A DNA stretch of 64,000 nucleotides from Ruegeria atlantica (lineage in GTDB: Bacteria; Pseudomonadota; Alphaproteobacteria; Rhodobacterales; Rhodobacteraceae): contig NZ_WQBE01000007.1 in NCBI RefSeq assembly GCF_013032005.1, positions 62,001-126,000 on the forward strand, given 5' to 3'. Under the pieces are notes generated by a model. It searched no databases. It had not been told where the DNA came from and was given only the letters and a program-made list of their open reading frames with translations. Made by a program: the position numbers and the translations under genes. The first letter of the stretch is position 1. Every line of letters starts with the position of its first letter. Of the stretch, positions 53,280-61,777 are shown piece after piece.

Positions 53280-54179
53280 ATGATCGCCCCGCGCCGCTTT
53301 TTGCCCTCGATCCCCTCTTTGCTGGCGCTTGAGGCCGTTGATCGCCTTGGCAGCGCCTCTGCCGCCGCCGAAGAGCTGTCACTGACGCAAAGCGCAATCA
53401 GCCGTCAGCTCAAGACGATGGAGGAACAGCTTGGCGTCGCCCTTATCCAGCGCAGCCAAATGCGGTTGCATCTGACGCCTGCGGCAAAGGAATATGTCCA
53501 GGTCGCCCGCAAAGCGCTGAACCAACTGGCGCAGGCGTCGCTGAAGCTCAAGGCCAACCCGACCGGAGGGTCGCTAAACCTGTCGATCCTGCCTGCATTC
53601 GGCATGCACTGGCTGGCGCCACGCCTGCAGGATTTCGCCCGCCGCCATCCAGAAGTCACGGTAAATCTGAATACGCGGCTGCGGCCCTTTGATTTCGACA
53701 CGGAACAATTCGACGCCGCGATCCACTTTGGTCAACGCGACTGGGCCGGCGTGAATTACCTGCCCATTATGCGCGAAGATGTGGTGCCCGTTTGCGCACC
53801 CGATATGCTGCCCGACGACAGCGATGACATTGAGTGGTTGATCAAAGCGCCTCTGTTGCATTTGGAAACACGCCCCGAAGCCTGGGAGGAATGGTTCGCC
53901 GCACAAGGCCGCGAGGTTTCTGGGATACAGGGAATGCTATTCGATCAGTTCTCGACCATGGGACAGGCCACTATCCACGGGCTGGGCGTGGCATTGCTTC
54001 CAAGTTACTTGATCGAGGCTGATCTGGCAGCGGGGCGGCTTGTCCCAGCGTGGCACGGTCCGGGTGTCAGCCTTGGGAATTTCTATCTGGTCTGGCCACA
54101 ATCGCGGGCGGAATCCGAACCACTCAGATCATTCCGAGCGTGGCTGCAAGGTCAGATTGATCAGGCCCCCAACACGTAA
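53280..54179 (+). CDS. LysR-family regulator (GcvA-like)
   Basis: 299 aa from ATG 53280 (AGGAT about eight bases ahead). The frame extends to 53040, but that part overlaps the E1 gene start region. Helix-turn-helix RLGSASAAAEELSLTQSAISRQLKTMEEQLG and a full effector domain, close in type to GcvA/AmpR (RPFDFDTEQFDAAIHFG, LPSYLIEADLAAGRLV). Divergent from the E1/FabD-like/oxidase genes, which it probably controls. Confidence 0.85.
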   Translation: MIAPRRFLPSIPSLLALEAVDRLGSASAAAEELSLTQSAISRQLKTMEEQLGVALIQRSQMRLHLTPAAKEYVQVARKALNQLAQASLKLKANPTGGSLNLSILPAFGMHWLAPRLQDFARRHPEVTVNLNTRLRPFDFDTEQFDAAIHFGQRDWAGVNYLPIMREDVVPVCAPDMLPDDSDDIEWLIKAPLLHLETRPEAWEEWFAAQGREVSGIQGMLFDQFSTMGQATIHGLGVALLPSYLIEADLAAGRLVPAWHGPGVSLGNFYLVWPQSRAESEPLRSFRAWLQGQIDQAPNT

Positions 54180-54238
54180 GCCAGAGGTGCAATGCGGCTC
54201 TGCGCCGCCTTCGGCCTTGCGTCCTGCGGAAGGAGGAG

Positions 54239-54279
54239 GGGCCAGGCCGGCGCGCGCATAGCCCGCGCCGGCCTGGCCC
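54239..54279. repeat. 16-bp GC-rich inverted repeat in a convergent intergenic region
   Basis: Perfect arms of 16 bp (54239-54254 with 54264-54279; left arm GGGCCAGGCCGGCGCG) and a 9-nt loop, between the LysR end and the convergent acyl-CoA dehydrogenase end. A second small hairpin ATGTTTC-GCCA-GAAACAT lies at 54291-54308. No T-tract. It may act as a bidirectional transcription block and looks like a member of a dispersed repeat family. Confidence 0.7.
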
Positions 54280-54336
54280 AACGGGAGGAGATGTTTCGCC
54301 AGAAACATTGATGACGGGCGGGAGTAACCGGTCTGA

Positions 54337-55494
54337 TTAAGTATCCAAGGATCGGGCAATGAGTTCCTTCATGATCTCATTGGTGCCGCCATAGATCATC
54401 TGAACGCGGGCATCCGCGTAAAGGCGGGCAATCGGGTATTCCATCATGAACCCATACCCACCGAACAGCTGCAAGCATTCGTGCATGATTTCGTTTTGAA
54501 CTTCCGACCCCCAGTATTTCACCATCGAAGCGGTCGCCGCATCCAGCGTGCCAGCTTCAAGCCGCGCGATGCAATCATTGACGAAGCTGCGCAAAACCTC
54601 AGCCTTGGTCTTGCACTCGGCCAGCTTGAAGCGGGTGTTCTGGAAATCCATCACCCGTTGACCAAATGCCTTGCGTTCTTGCGTGTACTTCACCGTCTCA
54701 GCGATGGCGAAATCAATTGCGCCCAGCGCACCGATGCCAATCGTCAGGCGTTCCCAGGGCAATTGGTTCATCATTTGGTAGAACCCCTGCCCCTCTTCCG
54801 CGCCCAGAAGGTTGGTCATAGGCACCTTAACGTCTTCAAAGAACAGCTCAGCCGTGTCATTGGCCTTCATCCCCAGCTTCTTGAGGTTACGCCCCTTACG
54901 AAAACCCTCGGCGCCCTCGGTCTCAACCCCAATCAGTGAAACCCCTTTTGAGCCCAGCGCCCTGTCCGTCTTGCACGCCACAAGGATCAAGTCTGCCGAT
55001 TGCCCGTTGGTGATGAATATCTTGGATCCGTTCAAACGGTAGGAATTTCCATCCTTGTCGGCCGTCGTGCGAATGGCCTGCACATCCGAGCCGGTCCCTG
55101 GTTCGGTCATGGCAAGCGCGCCGACCATCTCGCCCGACGCCAGTTTCGGTAACCAGTTTTGCTTTTGATCCTCGCTGCCATAGGCGTTGATGTAGTGAAT
55201 GATGATGGATTGGATCGCATACCCCCAGCCGGAATCCCCGTGCGAGGATTGCGCGTACATCGTAACTGCATCAAATCCGATGCCACCACCTACACCGCCG
55301 TAAACCTCGGGGATCGCGCCCGCCATTAGCCCCATGTCGCCAGCCTTGCGCCACATGTCGCGATCCACGACACCATTTTCGATCCAGCTTTCGATGTTGG
55401 GGATCAGCTCATCATCCATGAACCGATCCGCCATTTCGGCAAACATCCGGTGTTCTTCGGTTACCCAACTGGCGGTCGTGGTAAATAGCTGCAT
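54337..55494 (-). CDS. Acyl-CoA dehydrogenase
   Basis: 385 aa flavoprotein that oxidises an acyl-CoA to the trans-2-enoyl-CoA. Family blocks: ALAMTEPGTGSDVQAI, FGQRVMDFQNTRFKLAE and QLFGGYGFMMEYPIARLYADARVQMIYGGTNEIM. The C-terminal motif has Gly in place of the usual catalytic Glu (YGGT against YEGT). A Glu in LPWERLTIG can serve, as in isovaleryl-CoA and long-chain type enzymes. ATG 55494 has GGGGAGG upstream. It lies 109 bp after a TetR gene on the same strand. Confidence 0.9.
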   Translation of the reverse strand: MQLFTTTASWVTEEHRMFAEMADRFMDDELIPNIESWIENGVVDRDMWRKAGDMGLMAGAIPEVYGGVGGGIGFDAVTMYAQSSHGDSGWGYAIQSIIIHYINAYGSEDQKQNWLPKLASGEMVGALAMTEPGTGSDVQAIRTTADKDGNSYRLNGSKIFITNGQSADLILVACKTDRALGSKGVSLIGVETEGAEGFRKGRNLKKLGMKANDTAELFFEDVKVPMTNLLGAEEGQGFYQMMNQLPWERLTIGIGALGAIDFAIAETVKYTQERKAFGQRVMDFQNTRFKLAECKTKAEVLRSFVNDCIARLEAGTLDAATASMVKYWGSEVQNEIMHECLQLFGGYGFMMEYPIARLYADARVQMIYGGTNEIMKELIARSLDT

Positions 55495-55558
55495 GCGGTA
55501 TCCTCCCCAAATCTTCCGTTGATCAAGGTAGCTTTGGAGGCATTGCAATCCAATCCAC

Positions 55559-55594
55559 CCAACGCGTTGGAACGTAACGTTCTTTTGAACGTTC
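55559..55594. promoter_or_regulatory. Cluster of palindromes upstream of the acyl-CoA dehydrogenase
   Basis: Three perfect palindromes in 36 bp: CCAACGCGTTGG (55559-55570), GAACG-TAA-CGTTC (55570-55582) and GAACGTTC (55587-55594). The GAACG/CGTTC half-site occurs twice. It is 65 bp before the dehydrogenase start and ends just before the TetR stop codon. Likely operators of a fatty-acid-type regulator; they differ from the TACnGATCnGTA sites upstream of the TetR gene. Confidence 0.5.
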
Positions 55595-55602
55595 GGGTCC
55601 GG

Positions 55603-56166
55603 TCAGGCCAGCGCCGCGTCCAGCAAGACCCGGGCAGCCGCCTTAGCATCCCCCGCCGGGTCACAGGTTTTCAAGAACACAGCCGTCACAATCGCGCCTT
55701 CCTGCAATAGAACAATCTGGCAGGCCAGATGTTCTGGATCACGGGCACCGGCCTTCCGAGCCAGATCGATAAAATGATCGAGCAATATGCGCTTGTGCTC
55801 GGCGGATTGCTTGTGGATCGGGTGGTCAATTTCCTGATACTCCGCCCCTGCTTTGATGAACATGCATCCGCGGTATTCTTTCTCATCAAACCACTCGCCC
55901 AGCGCATCGAAACTGGCGAGCAACTGGCCGACAGGGGTATCTGCAAGCTCCTCGATCCGAGAAAAGAACTCTTTTCGGAAGTTCTCATCCCGCAACTGCA
56001 AGGCAGCCAGAATCAGCTCTTCCTTGGTGCGAAAGTGTTTGTACATCGAGGTTTTTGACACGCCCGTTTCCACCACCAGCTTGTCCATTCCGGTGGCGTG
56101 AAATCCGTCACGATAAAAGACCTGCAAAGACTTGCGGACCAGTTCATCGCGTTTGTTTGGGCGCAT
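55603..56166 (-). CDS. TetR-family transcriptional regulator
   Basis: 187 aa. N-terminal helix-turn-helix (FYRDGFHATGMDKLVVETGVSKTSMYKHFRTKEELI) and a helical ligand domain with one Cys-rich patch (YRGCMF). It is divergent from the DUF1348 and flavin-binding genes, with three copies of a TACnGATCnGTA-type operator in between. This points to repression of itself and of those genes. The inducer is unknown, but regulators of this kind (AcuR/NemR-like) often answer to reactive electrophiles. Confidence 0.88.
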   Translation of the reverse strand: MRPNKRDELVRKSLQVFYRDGFHATGMDKLVVETGVSKTSMYKHFRTKEELILAALQLRDENFRKEFFSRIEELADTPVGQLLASFDALGEWFDEKEYRGCMFIKAGAEYQEIDHPIHKQSAEHKRILLDHFIDLARKAGARDPEHLACQIVLLQEGAIVTAVFLKTCDPAGDAKAAARVLLDAALA

Positions 56167-56181
56167 GTGTCACCTCCTACA

Positions 56182-56315
56182 TGTACAGATCAGTACATAA
56201 TACCGCACTGTCCTCACGGCAACCGTAGAGTGCGCTGCGGTGAAATTTCAAAATAAGACTTGCAAAAGTTTACAGATCGGTACACATTGCCAACAAGATG
56301 TACCGATCTGTAAAC
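56182..56315. promoter_or_regulatory. Three TetR operators in the TetR/DUF1348 divergent region
   Basis: O1 TGTACAGATCAGTACA (56182-56197) lies close to the TetR start. O2 TTTACAGATCGGTACA (56269-56284) and O3 TGTACCGATCTGTAAA (56299-56314) face each other as arms of a perfect 17-bp inverted repeat (56268-56284 with 56299-56315, 14-bp spacer). All share TACnGATCnGTA. O2 and O3 centres are 30 bp apart, about three helical turns. Confidence 0.8.
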
Positions 56316-56424
56316 CATGGAGCGTTCAGATGAGACACCATGCCAGCCTTTTCCCACCCCAGTACGTCCCGGTTGTTTTAACCTTGGCGATGCTTGCAGC
56401 CATACTGACATGAAAGACCACGCA

Positions 56425-56889
56425 ATGAGCCGACCCCCGCTGCCCCCATTCAGTTTGGAAACCGCCAAACAAAAAGTCCGAATGGCGGAAAACGCTTGGA
56501 ACAGCCGCGACCCGGATGTGGTCACTCCGGCCTATACTGATGACAGCCAGTGGCGAAACAGGGCAGAATTCCTAAACGGTCACGCCGAAATCCACGCCTT
56601 TTTGACCCGAAAGTGGAGCAAGGAACTGGACTATCGTTTAATAAAGGAACTGTGGGCCTTTTCCGGCAACCGTATCGCCGTGCGCTATGCATACGAATGG
56701 CGGGACGACAGCGGACAGTGGTTTCGGTCCTATGGCAACGAGAACTGGGAATTTGCACAAGATGGGCGGATGGCCAAACGCTATACCTCATTAAACGACT
56801 TACCAATTTCCGAGGGCGATCGCCTGTTTCATTGGCCACAAGGGCCCCGTCCCGATGATCACTCCGGGCTGTCTGACCTGGGGTTGTAA
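56425..56889 (+). CDS. DUF1348 family protein (NTF2/SnoaL-like)
   Basis: 154 aa from the ATG at 56425, which gives the usual family N terminus MSRPPLPPF. An ATG at 56410 in the same frame is possible; neither has a strong ribosome-binding site. Blocks such as [40 protein letters not shown] and [10 protein letters not shown] identify DUF1348, a conserved NTF2-like fold family whose activity I do not know. It lies downstream of the TetR operators and is probably cotranscribed with the flavin-binding gene 12 bp later. Confidence 0.85.
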   Translation: MSRPPLPPFSLETAKQKVRMAENAWNSRDPDVVTPAYTDDSQWRNRAEFLNGHAEIHAFLTRKWSKELDYRLIKELWAFSGNRIAVRYAYEWRDDSGQWFRSYGNENWEFAQDGRMAKRYTSLNDLPISEGDRLFHWPQGPRPDDHSGLSDLGL

Positions 56890-56901
56890 AGGGGTAAAAA
56901 C

Positions 56902-57522
56902 ATGCCGCGTGCCTTTTCCGAACTGACATTTACACCAGCCGTCCGTGCGCATCAGGAAAGGATGGGCTCAGCCAAGACTTACGCCAAGTTTGTTGACGGC
57001 GGTCCGCAGCAAGGCCATCAGATCGGACCGGTTGAAAAGGCCTTTATCGAAGCGCGCGATGGATTCTATCAGTCCACCGTTTCCGAGACCGGCTGGCCTT
57101 ACGTTCAATATCGCGGCGGACCGATTGGGTTTCTAAAGGTTCTGGACCCAAAGACCATCGGATACGCCGATTTCACGGGGAATAAACAGTATATTTCGCG
57201 CGGGAACCTGGATGGAAACGACCGGATCGCCCTGATCCTGATGGATTATGCCAACCAGAGGCGCCTCAAGATTTTGGGTCGGGTGGAGTTTACTGAGGGC
57301 GCGGCCGCCGCCGCCGACCTTTATCCCGAAGATGCAAAAGCCCCCGCCGAACGCGCCGTCCGAATTCGGGTCGAGGCGCTGGACTGGAACTGCCCCAGCA
57401 ACATCACACCCCGCTTTACCGAAGCCGAGTTGCGCCCGCATCTTAACGCGCTGGGCCAACAACTGGCTCAGTTACAGGCCGAGAACGAAAAACTAAGACA
57501 GCAACTAGCGCAACGGTCCTGA
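56902..57522 (+). CDS. Pyridoxamine-phosphate-oxidase-like FMN-binding protein
   Basis: 206 aa split-barrel flavoprotein. The N-terminal half has FYQSTVSETGWPYVQYRGGP and the FTGNKQYISRGNL segment, typical of FMN-binding pyridoxamine 5'-phosphate oxidase relatives. The C-terminal 35 residues are Gln/Leu/Glu-rich (QQLAQLQAENEKLRQQLAQ) and should form a short coiled coil, suggesting oligomerisation. Together with the DUF1348 protein and the TetR it may form a detoxification unit; the substrate is unknown. Confidence 0.85.
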   Translation: MPRAFSELTFTPAVRAHQERMGSAKTYAKFVDGGPQQGHQIGPVEKAFIEARDGFYQSTVSETGWPYVQYRGGPIGFLKVLDPKTIGYADFTGNKQYISRGNLDGNDRIALILMDYANQRRLKILGRVEFTEGAAAAADLYPEDAKAPAERAVRIRVEALDWNCPSNITPRFTEAELRPHLNALGQQLAQLQAENEKLRQQLAQRS

Positions 57523-57574
57523 CCCCGTTGCACCCAAAATTCGCAAACTAAATCAGATAATAGGGTCCACAACC

Positions 57575-57736
57575 ATGCTACGCTTTGCCTTGAATGTTGT
57601 TCATCTCGGCCTGATTGGGGCACTGTTGCTGGCTATGGGCCTTGCGTTGGCGTTTTTTGCCTCGCCTGAATCCGTGCGTTCCCCTCTTCCCTTTTCGCAC
57701 GATTCCCTTTTGCTTGATCAGCTATCGAACAATTGA
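57575..57736 (+). CDS. Possible small single-pass membrane protein
   Basis: 53-codon frame with one strongly hydrophobic helix (residues about 9-29, VVHLGLIGALLLAMGLALAFF) and a short polar tail. No good ribosome-binding site (GGGTCC some ten bases ahead). It lies between the flavin-binding gene and copA. Unknown function; it could be chance. Confidence 0.35.
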   Translation: MLRFALNVVHLGLIGALLLAMGLALAFFASPESVRSPLPFSHDSLLLDQLSNN

Positions 57737-57775
57737 TCTGCGCTGCGGAATTCTACGGAAATCTGACATGACCCC

Positions 57776-57806
57776 TTGACCTTCCCGTGACTGGAACCCT
57801 CATCTG
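57776..57806 (+). promoter_or_regulatory. CueR-type promoter of copA
   Basis: TTGACC (57776-57781) followed by a 19-bp spacer containing the dyad CTTCC-N7-GGAAC, then a weak -10 (CATCTG at 57801-57806). The stretch TTGACCTTCCC...CTGGAA matches the E. coli copA promoter closely, including the long spacer that MerR-type activators untwist. Confidence 0.75.
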
Positions 57807-57827
57807 GAGGGTAAAAGTGACGATAGG

Positions 57828-60314
57828 ATGAGTCGGATGGCTGCGCCGCAGACAACTCAGTTGAAAATCTCAGGCATGGGATGTGCCTCTTGCGTCGGTC
57901 GGGTGGAAAGCGCCTTGCTGGATGTGCCGGGTGTGTCTGACGCATCGGTCAACTTTGCGACGGAAACCGCGCAGGTTACCTATGACGGTCAGGTCGGCGG
58001 TTTGATCAACGCACTGTCACATGCCGGATATCCCGCTGCGACCCGGCAAACGACCCTGAAGATCGCCGGTATGAGCTGTGCCTCGTGCGTCTCTAAAATC
58101 GAGCGCGCGTTGAAATCTGATCCGGCAGTGGTCGACGCTCAGGTCAATCTGGCCACGGAAAGCGCGCAAATCACCTATGTAGACGGCGCAACCGATCCAC
58201 AGGTGCTGGCGAAACGCTGCGAAGAGGCCGGGTATCCGGCGCGCGTGGCGGACGCCGCCGACCCCCAGACCGATGGGCGCAAAACCGAAGAGGCCCATGC
58301 GCTGACCCGCGCCACCCTGTTTGCCGCCATCCTGGCCCTGCCCGTGTTCGTATTAGAGATGGGCGGGCATATGATCCCGGCTTTCCATCACTGGGTGCAG
58401 GCAAGCATCGGCGCGCAAACCAGCCATCTGATCCAATTCGCGCTGACCTCAGTGATTTTGCTGGGGCCCGGGCGGGTTTTCTACGCAAAGGGCATCCCCT
58501 CGCTGCTGCGCGGATCGCCGGATATGAATGCGCTTGTGGCATTGGGCACGGGCGCGGCGTACTTGTTCTCGGCCACGGCCACCTTTGCGCCGCAGATCCT
58601 ACCGCAGGGCAGCGCAAACGTGTATTTCGAGGCCGCCTCGGTCATCGTCGTTTTGATCTTGCTGGGTCGCGTGATGGAAGCCCGCGCTAAGGGCCGCACC
58701 GGGGCCGCAATCCGCAAACTGGTAGGCTTGCAACCCAAAACCGCGCGGGTCGAAATGGACGGTCGCTTCATCGACCGTCCGATCGCCGACATTACTGTTG
58801 GGGACATCCTGCAAATCCGCCCAGGTGAGCGGGTTCCTGTGGACGCAGAGGTGCTTGAGGGCACCTCCTACGTGGATGAAAGCATGATCACGGGCGAGCC
58901 CGTTCCTGTGGGCAAATCCCCAACCGATCAGGTTGTTGGCGGAACGGTCAACGGCACCGGCGCGCTGCGCCTGCGCGCCACGCGGGTCGGGGCTGACACG
59001 GTTCTGGCGCAGGTCATTCGGATGGTCGAACAGGCGCAAGGGGTCAAGCTGCCGATTCAGGGGTTGGTCGACCGCATCACCGCTTGGTTCGTGCCGGTAG
59101 TCATCGCCGCCGCACTGCTGACGATTGTCGTCTGGCTGATCTTTGGCCCCGCGCCTGCGCTGCCGATGGCACTGGTTACCGGGGTCTCGGTCCTGATCAT
59201 TGCCTGCCCCTGCGCGATGGGTCTGGCGACGCCGACCTCGATCATGGTCGGCACCGGGCGCGCTGCTGAACTGGGGGTTTTGTTCCGCAAAGGCGATGCG
59301 CTGCAGCAATTGCAGCAGGCTAAGGTCATCGCGCTGGACAAGACCGGAACCCTGACGCTGGGGCGGCCCGAACTGGAAAGCGTGACCACCACGAACGGCT
59401 TTGATCGCGACACCGTTCTGCGGTTAGCCGCAGCGGTAGAGGCGCAGTCAGAACACCCCATTGCCACCGCAATCACCCGCGCGGGCCCGGACGATCTGCC
59501 CGCAATATCCGCATTTAAATCCCTAACCGGGCTAGGCGTTCAAGCGACGGTCGACGGATACGATCTGTTGATCGGGTCGCCGCGGCTGATGGCGCAGAAC
59601 GGGGTGGACTTAACCACTCTGACTGCCGAGGCCGATCTGCGCGCCAGCGAAGGTGCCACACCTCTGTTCGTCGCCATTGACGGTCAGGCGGCGGCTCTAT
59701 TGGCGGTCTCGGACCCGGTGAAACCCGGCACGCAGGACGCGTTAGAACGATTGCACGCGATGGGCCTGAAACTGGCGATGGTGACCGGCGACAATGCCCG
59801 CACTGCACAAGCGCTGGCCGGCAGGCTGGGCATCGACCATGTCACGGCCGAGGTTTTGCCGGACGGTAAACTGACCGCGATCACCGCGCTGCGTGAACAA
59901 TTCGGCACATTGGCGTTTGTCGGCGACGGTATTAACGATGCCCCAGCGTTGGCGGCGGCGGATATCGGCGTGGCCATAGGAACCGGCACTGACGTGGCGA
60001 TTGAAACGGCGGATGTGGTGTTGATGTCGGGTGATCTGCGCGGTGTGGCCAATGCGGTCGAGATCAGCCGCCGCACCATGCGCAACATTCGCCAGAACCT
60101 GGGATGGGCCTTTGGTTACAACATCCTTCTGATCCCGGTGGCTGCTGGGGTGCTGTTCCCGTTCAGCGGGCATCTGTTGTCCCCTGCCCTCGCTGCCGGG
60201 GCAATGGCGTTGTCCAGCGTCTTCGTGGTCGCCAACGCGCTGCGCCTGCGCCGTGTCCGGGCTGCGCTGCCCGATACATCCCAAGACCACACATCCCAAA
60301 CGGTGACGCCATGA
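57828..60314 (+). CDS. copA: Copper-exporting P1B-type ATPase
   Basis: 828 aa inner-membrane pump that exports Cu(I) from the cytoplasm. Two N-terminal metal-binding domains with GMGCASC (C19, C22) and GMSCASC (C84, C87), eight expected transmembrane helices, the intramembrane CPC motif (ACPCAMGLATPTS), the phosphorylation motif DKTGTLT, and the HP dipeptide (SEHPIATAI). A second ATG at 57837 has better spacing from AGG and may be the true start. The stop overlaps cueR (ATGA). The promoter is of the CueR type. Confidence 0.95.
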   Translation: MSRMAAPQTTQLKISGMGCASCVGRVESALLDVPGVSDASVNFATETAQVTYDGQVGGLINALSHAGYPAATRQTTLKIAGMSCASCVSKIERALKSDPAVVDAQVNLATESAQITYVDGATDPQVLAKRCEEAGYPARVADAADPQTDGRKTEEAHALTRATLFAAILALPVFVLEMGGHMIPAFHHWVQASIGAQTSHLIQFALTSVILLGPGRVFYAKGIPSLLRGSPDMNALVALGTGAAYLFSATATFAPQILPQGSANVYFEAASVIVVLILLGRVMEARAKGRTGAAIRKLVGLQPKTARVEMDGRFIDRPIADITVGDILQIRPGERVPVDAEVLEGTSYVDESMITGEPVPVGKSPTDQVVGGTVNGTGALRLRATRVGADTVLAQVIRMVEQAQGVKLPIQGLVDRITAWFVPVVIAAALLTIVVWLIFGPAPALPMALVTGVSVLIIACPCAMGLATPTSIMVGTGRAAELGVLFRKGDALQQLQQAKVIALDKTGTLTLGRPELESVTTTNGFDRDTVLRLAAAVEAQSEHPIATAITRAGPDDLPAISAFKSLTGLGVQATVDGYDLLIGSPRLMAQNGVDLTTLTAEADLRASEGATPLFVAIDGQAAALLAVSDPVKPGTQDALERLHAMGLKLAMVTGDNARTAQALAGRLGIDHVTAEVLPDGKLTAITALREQFGTLAFVGDGINDAPALAAADIGVAIGTGTDVAIETADVVLMSGDLRGVANAVEISRRTMRNIRQNLGWAFGYNILLIPVAAGVLFPFSGHLLSPALAAGAMALSSVFVVANALRLRRVRAALPDTSQDHTSQTVTP

Positions 60315-60700
60315 ATATCGGAGACGTTGCAACCCAGACCGGCCTGCCCGCCAAGACGATCCGGTATTACGAGGATATCGGCCTGATCAAACCTATGCGG
60401 GACGACAACGGCTATCGTCGGTTCCGCGAACAGGACGTGCATAAGCTGAACTTTCTGGGCCGCGCCCGCGCGCTGGGGTTCACGATCGAGGATTGCCGCA
60501 CTCTGATGGCCCTTTATGAGGATGAAACCCGCGCCAGTGCCGATGTCAAAAAGGTTGCCCGCGCGCATCTGGCGCAGATCGAAACCAAGATCGCCGACCT
60601 CAACGCGATGCGCGATACGCTGGGTCACCTGATCGACGCCTGTGCCGGAGATGACCGGCCTGATTGTCCGATCCTGCAGGATTTGGGTGGCAAACCCTGA
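60311..60700 (+). CDS. cueR: Copper-responsive MerR-family regulator CueR
   Basis: 129 aa. N-terminal MerR helix-turn-helix (MNIGDVATQTGLPAKTIRYYEDIGLI), dimerisation helix, and the Cu(I)-binding loop with C111 and C119 (C-x7-C) as in CueR. It is translationally coupled to copA, so copper induces both pump and regulator from the promoter at 57776. The frame is open upstream inside copA; the ATG at 60311 gives the standard N terminus. Confidence 0.94.
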   Translation: MNIGDVATQTGLPAKTIRYYEDIGLIKPMRDDNGYRRFREQDVHKLNFLGRARALGFTIEDCRTLMALYEDETRASADVKKVARAHLAQIETKIADLNAMRDTLGHLIDACAGDDRPDCPILQDLGGKP

Positions 60701-60795
60701 CACGGGGTTGCTCTTTGCGCGCGGCTTTGCTTTGTCTCTGCCTGGCAATCCGGCCCGCCAAATGAAATGGCCCGGACAACAGAGAGGATCACAAT

Positions 60796-61668
60796 ATGGC
60801 AAAAGTTGCGTTTCTGGGTTTGGGCGTCATGGGCTATCCAATGGCCGGTCACCTGCAGGCGGCGGGCCATGAAGTAACCGTATACAATCGCACTGCCGCA
60901 AAGGCCGAAGCCTGGGTTGCCCAACATGGTGGCGCGATGGCAACCACCCCAAAAGAGGCCGCCCAGGGCGCGGAGTTCGTCATGGCCTGCGTCGGCAACG
61001 ATGATGACCTGCGGATGGTTTGCACGGGTGAAAATGGTGCCTTTGACGGAATGGCCGACGGCACAACTTTCGTTGATCACACCACCGTTTCCGCCAAGGT
61101 GACCCGTGAGCTTTATGCCGCGGGCCAAAGCAAGGGTATCGCATTTGTTGACGCCCCGATCTCGGGTGGTCAGGCGGGAGCCGAGAATGGCGTCTTGTCG
61201 ATCATGTGCGGTGGTGATCAGGCCGCCTATGATGCGGCTGAACCGATCATGCAGGTCTATTCCAAGATCTGCCGTCGGATCGGCGACAGCGGCGCAGGGC
61301 AGATGACCAAGATGAGCAACCAGATCGCCATTGCCGGTCTGGTTCAGGGTCTCAGCGAAGCGCTACATTTCGCTGAAAAAGCCGGATTGGACGGTCGATC
61401 CGTTGTTGAGGTGATCAGCCAGGGCGCTGCGGGCAGCTGGCAGATGGCGAACCGCTATGAAACCATGCTGGATGATCATTTCGAACACGGTTTTGCGGTT
61501 GACTGGATGCGCAAGGATCTGGGGATTTGCCTTGAGACGGCAAACGAAACCGGGGCGTCCCTGCCGGTTACGGCGTTGGTCGATCAATTCTACAAAGATG
61601 TGCAAAAGCTGGGCGGCGGACGGTGGGATACATCTTCGCTGTTCAAGCGGTTGCGCGCGTTGGACTGA
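60796..61668 (+). CDS. 3-hydroxyisobutyrate dehydrogenase-like NAD(P)-dependent oxidoreductase
   Basis: 290 aa beta-hydroxyacid dehydrogenase. Rossmann motif FLGLGVMGYPMAGHL, substrate-binding DAPISGGQAGAENG, and the catalytic Lys in GAGQMTKMSNQ. Members reduce or oxidise 3-hydroxyisobutyrate, tartronate semialdehyde, glyoxylate or succinic semialdehyde; the exact one is not clear. AGAGG lies ahead of the ATG. A terminator follows. Confidence 0.88.
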   Translation: MAKVAFLGLGVMGYPMAGHLQAAGHEVTVYNRTAAKAEAWVAQHGGAMATTPKEAAQGAEFVMACVGNDDDLRMVCTGENGAFDGMADGTTFVDHTTVSAKVTRELYAAGQSKGIAFVDAPISGGQAGAENGVLSIMCGGDQAAYDAAEPIMQVYSKICRRIGDSGAGQMTKMSNQIAIAGLVQGLSEALHFAEKAGLDGRSVVEVISQGAAGSWQMANRYETMLDDHFEHGFAVDWMRKDLGICLETANETGASLPVTALVDQFYKDVQKLGGGRWDTSSLFKRLRALD

Positions 61669-61675
61669 CGGCATT

Positions 61676-61745
61676 GGGGGGCTGTCTGCCCCCTTTTGGA
61701 CCGTTCGGCCAATTCACCCCCGAGGATATTTTCGGCCAGATGAAG
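61676..61745 (+). repeat. Terminator hairpin plus Rhodobacteraceae-type intergenic repeat, copy B
   Basis: Hairpin GGGGGC-TGTCT-GCCCCC (61677-61693) with TTTT behind it ends the preceding gene. It is followed by CCCCCGAGGATATTTTCGGC and CAGATGAA (about 61716-61744), the same motif found reversed next to the hairpin at 33885-33903. Confidence 0.6.
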
Positions 61746-61777
61746 GGGAACCTCGTGAAAATTGGACAGGGAAGCGT

